Shown here one piece after another: positions 59,153 to 64,000 of a stretch of 64,000 bases of DNA. The DNA is taken from assembly GCA_038116745.1 (NCBI GenBank), contig JAYODW010000004.1, positions 66,454-130,453 of the forward strand, in the 5' to 3' direction. Numbering within the stretch: the first letter of the stretch is position 1; each line of letters starts with the position of its first letter. Below the pieces are notes generated by a model. The model saw nothing but the letters and a program-made list of their open reading frames with translations. It made no database searches and was not told the DNA's origin. The translations under genes were made by a program, and so were the position numbers. Source of the DNA: JAYODW01 sp038116745 (GTDB lineage Bacteria > Pseudomonadota > Gammaproteobacteria > Ga0077536).

Positions 59153-59806
59153 ATGACCGTCAGCACTGCCTTTCTCGCCTGCCGCTGCGGGCGCTGCAGG
59201 ATTGATCTCCTCGACCCGACGCCGCGCTGTCGCTGTCAGTGCTTCTGCTGGGACTGCCGCCAGCGCGCGCTGATCGCCGCCGCGCGCAACCCGGAACAAG
59301 CGCTACCGCAGGCGGTGCAGGCCTACCGCCGCGGTGTCGATCTGTATTACTTCACCAACGTGCTGCGCGTGGACGCTGCCTCGCGAGCGCTGCTCGAGTT
59401 TTCCCGACTGCGTGAGGACGCCGCCAACACCACCGCCATGTCGCGCTGCTGTGCGACCCTCATGTGCGGCACGCACCCGGTTTACGGCGGTACGACGATT
59501 TCAGTGAATGCCGACAGCTGTCGGATCACTATCCCTGAAGGGATGCCGAATCAGGTCTACATCTTCGGTGCTGACGTCCCGCCAGAGAAATTCGCGCAGC
59601 TGGAACTCGAACCCGGAGTGCCCATGATCCGCAGTTTTTTCGACGAAATTGACACCCCGCCCGCAGTCTCGTTTCTCGCCGCCGTCACCACGCCGGTTCC
59701 CGCAGGCTTTACCGGAGACGACCTCACAACTTTCGAACGCCTGCGCGGTCATGACCCGCTACCGGTGGACAACCGTTTTTTCAACGAGAGCCGGTCAGGC
59801 GCATAG
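59153..59806 (+). CDS. GFA/CENP-V-like zinc-binding protein
   Basis: 217 residues. Cys-rich N-terminus C-x-C-x2-C (ACRCGRC) and CQCFCWDC, the zinc ligands of the glutathione-dependent formaldehyde-activating family, with a downstream SRCCATLMCGTHP segment. Related proteins bind glutathione adducts or small aldehydes. ATG start with a weak ribosome site, 64 bases after the GGT gene. Confidence 0.82.
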   Translation: MTVSTAFLACRCGRCRIDLLDPTPRCRCQCFCWDCRQRALIAAARNPEQALPQAVQAYRRGVDLYYFTNVLRVDAASRALLEFSRLREDAANTTAMSRCCATLMCGTHPVYGGTTISVNADSCRITIPEGMPNQVYIFGADVPPEKFAQLELEPGVPMIRSFFDEIDTPPAVSFLAAVTTPVPAGFTGDDLTTFERLRGHDPLPVDNRFFNESRSGA

Positions 59807-59869
59807 GGCGCGCTGCATCCGCAGTGAGGTCACCGTCTGGATGCAGCGCTGGCAACGCCTCCCGGCGGA

Positions 59870-60664
59870 TCAGCCGAGGAAATCCGTGACCGCGGCCACA
59901 AAAGCCTCAGGCTGCTCGTAGGGCACCAGATGCCCGCAGTCGGCGAAGCGCTGCACGGACGCGTGCGGCACCATGGCCTGCCAGCGCGCTGCATACGCCG
60001 GCACGATGAGCCGGTCACTCTCACCCCACAGCACCTGTGTCGGCGCCGCGAGCCGGTAGAGCCGCTTCGACAGACGGCGGTTGGGAATCGGAAAGAGGAT
60101 CTTGCCTGCCGTGCCCAGCTGGCGGGCGTTGACCACGAGGAACTGTTTCAGCACCTCCATGTTGTTGAAGTCGAGCTCCGCTGCGCCAGCGAGCAGTCGC
60201 ATAGCGACGGCCGGGTCATGGGTCAGCAGCGCCGGCAGCTCGTAGGGCATGAGGCTGAAAATGTCAGGAATCGGGTGCTCATCCAGCCATAGCCCTGCCG
60301 GGCACACCAGCACCAGGCGACCCAGATCGTGCGGTGCTGTGACCGCCATCTCAGCGGCGATCATGCCGCCCATGGAATGTCCCATCAGGTGCGGACGCTC
60401 CAGTCCCAGCGCATCGACCACATCCCAGCCGTGCAGCGCAAAATCGAGCATGTCCTCGAGCAGCTCCTCGCCGCGGGACTCACCGTAGCCCGGCCACCAG
60501 GGGGCGATGACGCGGTAGCGTCCGGCCAGTGTCTCCAGAAACGGATTCTGCGGAAACAGACCGCCAGCGCCGTGCAGAAAGAGCAGCGGCTGCCCGCTGC
60601 CCGCTTCCAGGTATGCGACCTCGCAGCCGCGCTTCGTTGTCACCGTGCGCTGCTGCATGCTCAT
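59870..60664 (-). CDS. alpha/beta-fold hydrolase
   Basis: 264 residues: LLFLHGAGGLFPQNPF oxyanion strand, WWPGYGESRGEE, nucleophile in GHSMGGM (Ser about 92), Asp in LWGESDRLI and His in DCGHLVPYEQP. Overlaps the upstream LLM gene by 4 bases (ATGA), so the two form an operon. Resembles meta-cleavage or enol-ester hydrolases; substrate unknown. Confidence 0.88.
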   Translation of the reverse strand: MSMQQRTVTTKRGCEVAYLEAGSGQPLLFLHGAGGLFPQNPFLETLAGRYRVIAPWWPGYGESRGEELLEDMLDFALHGWDVVDALGLERPHLMGHSMGGMIAAEMAVTAPHDLGRLVLVCPAGLWLDEHPIPDIFSLMPYELPALLTHDPAVAMRLLAGAAELDFNNMEVLKQFLVVNARQLGTAGKILFPIPNRRLSKRLYRLAAPTQVLWGESDRLIVPAYAARWQAMVPHASVQRFADCGHLVPYEQPEAFVAAVTDFLG

Positions 60665-61908
60665 GCCACCATCGCCTGCGAGGGCTGTTTCTCGAGTTCC
60701 CGACGATCGCTCATCGGCTGCGGGAACCAGCGCTGGTCATCTGACCAGTCCGGCCACATCGACCGCAGATGCGGCATGACCTGCTCCGCGAACAGCTTGG
60801 ATGAATGACGCACCAGCTCTCCAGGCATGTTGCCCACCTGAAACAGTAGAAACACGTGGCCGACGTGCAGGTTCCTGATCAGATCTTCCATGCGCTCACG
60901 GACGGTCGCAGGGCTGCCCGCAATAATGTTGCCCTCGTCGATCAGTTGTCCCCACGGCAGCTCGCCGAGCGCATCCGGTGTCAGCGGTTTGTACTGATTC
61001 AGTGCCCCCGTCTTGATCGTCGCGACCGTGCGGTAGCCAGGCGGATCGGCGAAACCCGTATGCACGTGCAGACAGCGGTTGAAAAAGTAATCCACGTGCG
61101 GACGGTACAGCCGCTCAGCTTCTTCATCGGTGTCCGCAACGCAGACCACCTGGGCAAACGCACCGCGATAGGGCGATTCATCCTTGCCCGCCTTCGCAAC
61201 ACGCTCCCAGTAGCCGTCGAGGAGAGCCTTGCCGCGCAGGTAGCCAGTGAAAGATAAGTAAGAGTAGTTGTAGTCATTCTCGACGCAGAAGTCCCAGGTC
61301 TCCACCGACCCGCCGCCGGGAATGAAAATCGGCGGATGCGGTTGCTGGATCGGCTTCGGCCAGCAGTTCACCCAGCGCAGCTGGTTGTACTTGCCGTCAA
61401 AGGCGAAAGGCTCCGTCTCACGCCAGGCACGGATGACCAGATCGTGCGCTTCGAGATATTTATCACGCGTCAGCGCCGGGATCTGGCCGTAGCAGAAGTT
61501 CGTGTCCATCGGCGTGCCCACGGGGAAACCCGCCATCAGACGCCCGCCCGACATGACATCGAGCATGGCGAACTCTTCCGCCACACGGATTGGCGGGTTG
61601 TACAGCGCCAGTGAATTACCGATCACGCCGATGGCCGCACGGCTCGTGCGCCGGGTGAGCGCAGCCGCAATCAGATTCGGCGACGGCATCAGGCCGTACC
61701 CGTTCTGGTGATGCTCATTGACAGCGATGGCGTCAAAACCCAGCGCGTCGGCATATTCCAGCTGATCGAGATACTCGTGATAGAGATGGTGACCCTGCTC
61801 GGGATCGTAAAGAGAACTGGGAATGTCGACCCAGACCGAACGGTTGCTGCTGCGGAAATCGTCCGGCAGGTTCGGCCAGGGCATCAGGTGGAACCAGGTG
61901 AATTTCAT
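60661..61908 (-). CDS. LLM-class flavin-dependent oxidoreductase
   Basis: 415 residues from ATG 61908 (AAGGAG upstream); the frame extends 45 codons further without conservation. N-terminus FTWFHLMPWPNLPDDF, then YHEYLDQLEYADALGFDAIAVNEHHQNGYGLMPSPN and GGRLMAGFPVGTPMDTNF are typical of the LLM superfamily. Longest of the LLM genes here. Operon with the hydrolase downstream; the role is unassigned. Confidence 0.88.
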   Translation of the reverse strand: MKFTWFHLMPWPNLPDDFRSSNRSVWVDIPSSLYDPEQGHHLYHEYLDQLEYADALGFDAIAVNEHHQNGYGLMPSPNLIAAALTRRTSRAAIGVIGNSLALYNPPIRVAEEFAMLDVMSGGRLMAGFPVGTPMDTNFCYGQIPALTRDKYLEAHDLVIRAWRETEPFAFDGKYNQLRWVNCWPKPIQQPHPPIFIPGGGSVETWDFCVENDYNYSYLSFTGYLRGKALLDGYWERVAKAGKDESPYRGAFAQVVCVADTDEEAERLYRPHVDYFFNRCLHVHTGFADPPGYRTVATIKTGALNQYKPLTPDALGELPWGQLIDEGNIIAGSPATVRERMEDLIRNLHVGHVFLLFQVGNMPGELVRHSSKLFAEQVMPHLRSMWPDWSDDQRWFPQPMSDRRELEKQPSQAMVA

Positions 61909-62033
61909 GAAGTGCTCCTTGCTGGTAACACGGAAAGCGCAGTTTACGCCTGCCGATTCCCCCAGTGTCTCAGGGCAGCGACGCGCTTTAGCGCTATATT
62001 GAGTACAACGTTCGCACCTGGGGAGGACACAAC

Positions 62034-63767
62034 GTGGCGACATTCGATCAGATTTTCAAAGGCGGCAGCATTGTCGATGGGAAGGGCCATGCGCCCTATC
62101 AGGCCGACATTGCGGTTAAGGACGGACGCATCGCGGCCGTCGGACGCGACCTCGGCAGCGCCGCCGAAACCGTCAATGCTGACGGGCTGACCATCACGCC
62201 GGGCTGGGTCGATATACACACCCACTACGATGCCCAGGTCACCTGGGACGCCGAGTTGTTGCAATCGACCTGGCACGGCGTGACCTCCGCGGTCGTTGGC
62301 AATTGCGGTGTCGGCTTCGCTCCGGCCCGGCCGGATCGGCACAAATGGCTGATCAACCTCATGGAAGGGGTGGAAGACATTCCCGGTGTTTCGCTCGAAG
62401 CGGGCATGAGCTGGGAGTGGGAGAGCTTCCCTGAATATATCGACGCGCTGGATCGCATGCCGCACGCGTTTGATATCGGCACCCAGCTGACCCATGGCGC
62501 GTTGCGCTGCTACGTCATGGGCGATCGTGGGGCGAATGATGAGCCGGCTACCGATGACGACCTCGCCCAGATGGCGCAGCTGGTCAGGGAAGGCATGGCC
62601 GCCGGGGCGCTGGGCTTCACCACCTCACGGACACCGGTTCATGTCGACGTTGACGGCGTTCCGGTACCGGGCACCCACGCGCCGGCCAGCGAACTCATCG
62701 CCTTGGCACAGGCGGTAAAAGACAGCGGTCACGGTCTGGTCGAAATGGTCCTGCGCGGTGCTGCCGGGGAAGACGTCGAGGGGCTCGATCGCGACATGCG
62801 CATGATGCGTGAAGTCGCGGAAGCGACGCGCTGCCGACTCATGTACCTGCAGGCGCAGAACAACAGCGACGGCGACCAGTGGCGCCGGCAGCTCGCCGTG
62901 TGTGAACAGGCCGCGCGCGACGGACTGCAGATCATCCCGCAGGTCGCCGGCCGGCCGGTGCCAATTCTGTTCTGCATGGCCGGCGAACACCCGTGGCGCT
63001 TCATGCCGAGCTACGCCGAGATCGCCCATCTGCCCGCCAGCGAGCGCGTGCGGCGTATGGCTGACCCCGCCATGCGCGCGCGGCTCCTGGCTGAAGAGGA
63101 CCCGCACGACGCCGGCTTCTCCCTGCTCTATAAGAATCCAACGCTGTGGCAAACGACCTACCCGGCCGGTGACCCCATGTGCTATCTACCGGATGCCAGC
63201 AACAGCATCGCGAGCATCGCCGCCCGCGAGGGGCGCAGTCCATGGGAAGTCGCCTATGACATGCTGCTGGAGAACGAAGGAAATGCCTTCCTGCTCTACA
63301 CCGTCGCCGGCTATGCCGACGCTAACCCGGGCGCGGTTCATGAAATGCTGCGCCACCCACTCAGCGTTCTCGGCCTGAGCGACGCCGGTGCGCACTGCCG
63401 CTTTGTCTGTGACGGCGGCGTGCATACCTACGTGCTGACACAGTGGTATCGCGACCGCGATGAGCACGACCCCTACCGCCTGCCGCTGGAATATCTGGTG
63501 CGCAAGCTGACCGGCGACAACGCCAGCCTATATGGGCTGCATGACAGGGGCGTGATTGAACCTGGCCGGCGCGCCGATCTGAATCTGATCGACCTCAGCC
63601 GTCTGGGCACCCAGGTCCCGGAAATGGTGTACGACCTGCCCGCAGGGCAGCCACGTCTGCTCGCCAAAGCACGCGGCTACGTCGGCACCTATGTCAGAGG
63701 CGAGCTGATCCAGGCGGATGGAAAACTGACCGGCGCGCGCCCCGGTCGGGTCATTCGCGGACATTGA
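62034..63767 (+). CDS. D-aminoacylase/N-acyl-D-amino-acid deacylase-type amidohydrolase
   Basis: 577 residues from GTG 62034 (GGGGAGGA upstream). Amidohydrolase fold: N-terminal beta-sandwich, metal motif GWVDIHTHYDAQVTWD (HxH), WHGVTSAVVGNCGVGFAP, and C-terminal LSDAGAHCRFVCDGG with the metal Asp/His, closing with GVIEPGRRADLNLIDL. Family members hydrolyse N-acyl-D-amino acids or related ring amides. Divergent from the LLM gene. Confidence 0.9.
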   Translation: MATFDQIFKGGSIVDGKGHAPYQADIAVKDGRIAAVGRDLGSAAETVNADGLTITPGWVDIHTHYDAQVTWDAELLQSTWHGVTSAVVGNCGVGFAPARPDRHKWLINLMEGVEDIPGVSLEAGMSWEWESFPEYIDALDRMPHAFDIGTQLTHGALRCYVMGDRGANDEPATDDDLAQMAQLVREGMAAGALGFTTSRTPVHVDVDGVPVPGTHAPASELIALAQAVKDSGHGLVEMVLRGAAGEDVEGLDRDMRMMREVAEATRCRLMYLQAQNNSDGDQWRRQLAVCEQAARDGLQIIPQVAGRPVPILFCMAGEHPWRFMPSYAEIAHLPASERVRRMADPAMRARLLAEEDPHDAGFSLLYKNPTLWQTTYPAGDPMCYLPDASNSIASIAAREGRSPWEVAYDMLLENEGNAFLLYTVAGYADANPGAVHEMLRHPLSVLGLSDAGAHCRFVCDGGVHTYVLTQWYRDRDEHDPYRLPLEYLVRKLTGDNASLYGLHDRGVIEPGRRADLNLIDLSRLGTQVPEMVYDLPAGQPRLLAKARGYVGTYVRGELIQADGKLTGARPGRVIRGH

Positions 63768-63910
63768 GGCCTGCGGCAGCACAGCGAGGCGCCCTCGCGG
63801 ACGAGACCTTGGTATCCGGCGCAGAGCGACTGGAAGCCGAGCCAGCCGGATTGTCACGGTCGTGGATTAGTCACTGGGGCCACCCGGCGCCGTGGATGAC
63901 GAAGCCCCGC

Positions 63911-63933
63911 TCCCCGCTGATAGCCAGCGGGGA
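63911..63933. terminator. hairpin between convergent genes
   Basis: TCCCCGCT (63911-63918) and AGCGGGGA (63926-63933) form a perfect 8-base stem with a 7-base loop, between the amidohydrolase stop and a minus-strand stop codon at 63949. No T-tract is present, so bidirectional termination is plausible but unproven. Confidence 0.45.
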
Positions 63934-63948
63934 CTGGTGGCGCCGCCG

Positions 63949-64000
63949 TCAGCCGTGAGCGGGCAGAGCGAATAGCGCGACCAGCAGCATGAGTGCAGCC
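63949..64000 (-). CDS. probable C-terminal end of a minus-strand gene
   Basis: The last 52 bases read on the minus strand as a hydrophobic tail (ALMLLVALFALPAHG) ending in TGA at 63949. It could be the C-terminal membrane helix of a protein encoded beyond the window. Too short to identify. Confidence 0.3.
   Translation of the reverse strand, partial: AALMLLVALFALPAHG

Noticed and set aside
1..64000. CRISPR arrays, tRNA or rRNA genes
   Set aside because: No regularly spaced short repeats, cloverleaf-like sequences or rRNA segments were seen on reading both strands.

Overview
The window (about 64 kb, high GC) reads as the chromosome of a gammaproteobacterium, probably an uncultured aquatic one. 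I infer this from malate synthase G, the YdbL/YdbH envelope proteins, a cysH-cysG-cysI-DUF934 sulfur operon and many aerobic aromatic-catabolism genes. The lineage was not tested by any search. No rRNA, tRNA, CRISPR array or complete insertion sequence was seen, and no classical transcriptional regulator gene was found.

Layout. 1-5.5 kb: 3' part of glcB, a CorA-type transporter, an MscS channel, a Nudix hydrolase and an alpha/beta hydrolase. 5.6-9.8 kb: assimilatory sulfate reduction on the minus strand. 10-22.7 kb: Baeyer-Villiger-type monooxygenase, NTF2-like protein, beta-lactamase-fold esterase, MaoC hydratase, citrate synthase, TauE-type exporter, YdbL lipoprotein, MFS transporter, SRPBCC protein, PQQ dehydrogenase with a cytochrome c tail, and an LLM oxidoreductase. 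22.8-28.0 kb: a broken two-partner secretion (TPS) locus. 28.3-38.1 kb: a tight minus-strand run of qor, TPP enzyme, reductive dehalogenase, LLM enzyme, enol-lactonase-like hydrolase, GST and ydbH. 37.9-39.9 kb: a 224-bp direct repeat flanking a lower-GC island with a methyltransferase. 40-51.3 kb: a decayed LLM gene, a nitrilase-fold protein without its cysteine, then a plus-strand hydroquinone pathway (maleylacetate reductase, GST, ferredoxin, Rieske oxygenase, two-subunit hydroquinone dioxygenase, semialdehyde dehydrogenase, esterase, FAD hydroxylase). 51.4-64 kb: a MotB/MotA-like pair in reversed order, a CitE-like lyase, an FAD oxidase, and assorted hydrolases and LLM enzymes.

Most striking observation. 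Between 22.8 and 28.0 kb, tpsA and tpsB are each split into halves on opposite strands around an intact gene for a metallo-beta-lactamase protein with two cyclic-nucleotide-binding domains. Flipping positions 23733-27691 on paper rejoins tpsB exactly in frame (104 + 444 codons) and puts everything in one direction as tpsB - MBL/cNMP gene - tpsA. This points to an inversion, or an assembly join, in a three-gene TPS operon whose third gene could be a new accessory or regulatory component. The tpsA remnant ends in what looks like a pre-toxin domain, so the system may once have delivered a polymorphic toxin.

Metabolic reading. The reductive dehalogenase operon, the Rieske/ferredoxin pair and the hydroquinone ring-cleavage genes could form one route that strips halogen or methoxy groups from phenols and funnels hydroquinone to 3-oxoadipate. 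The substrates are inferred.
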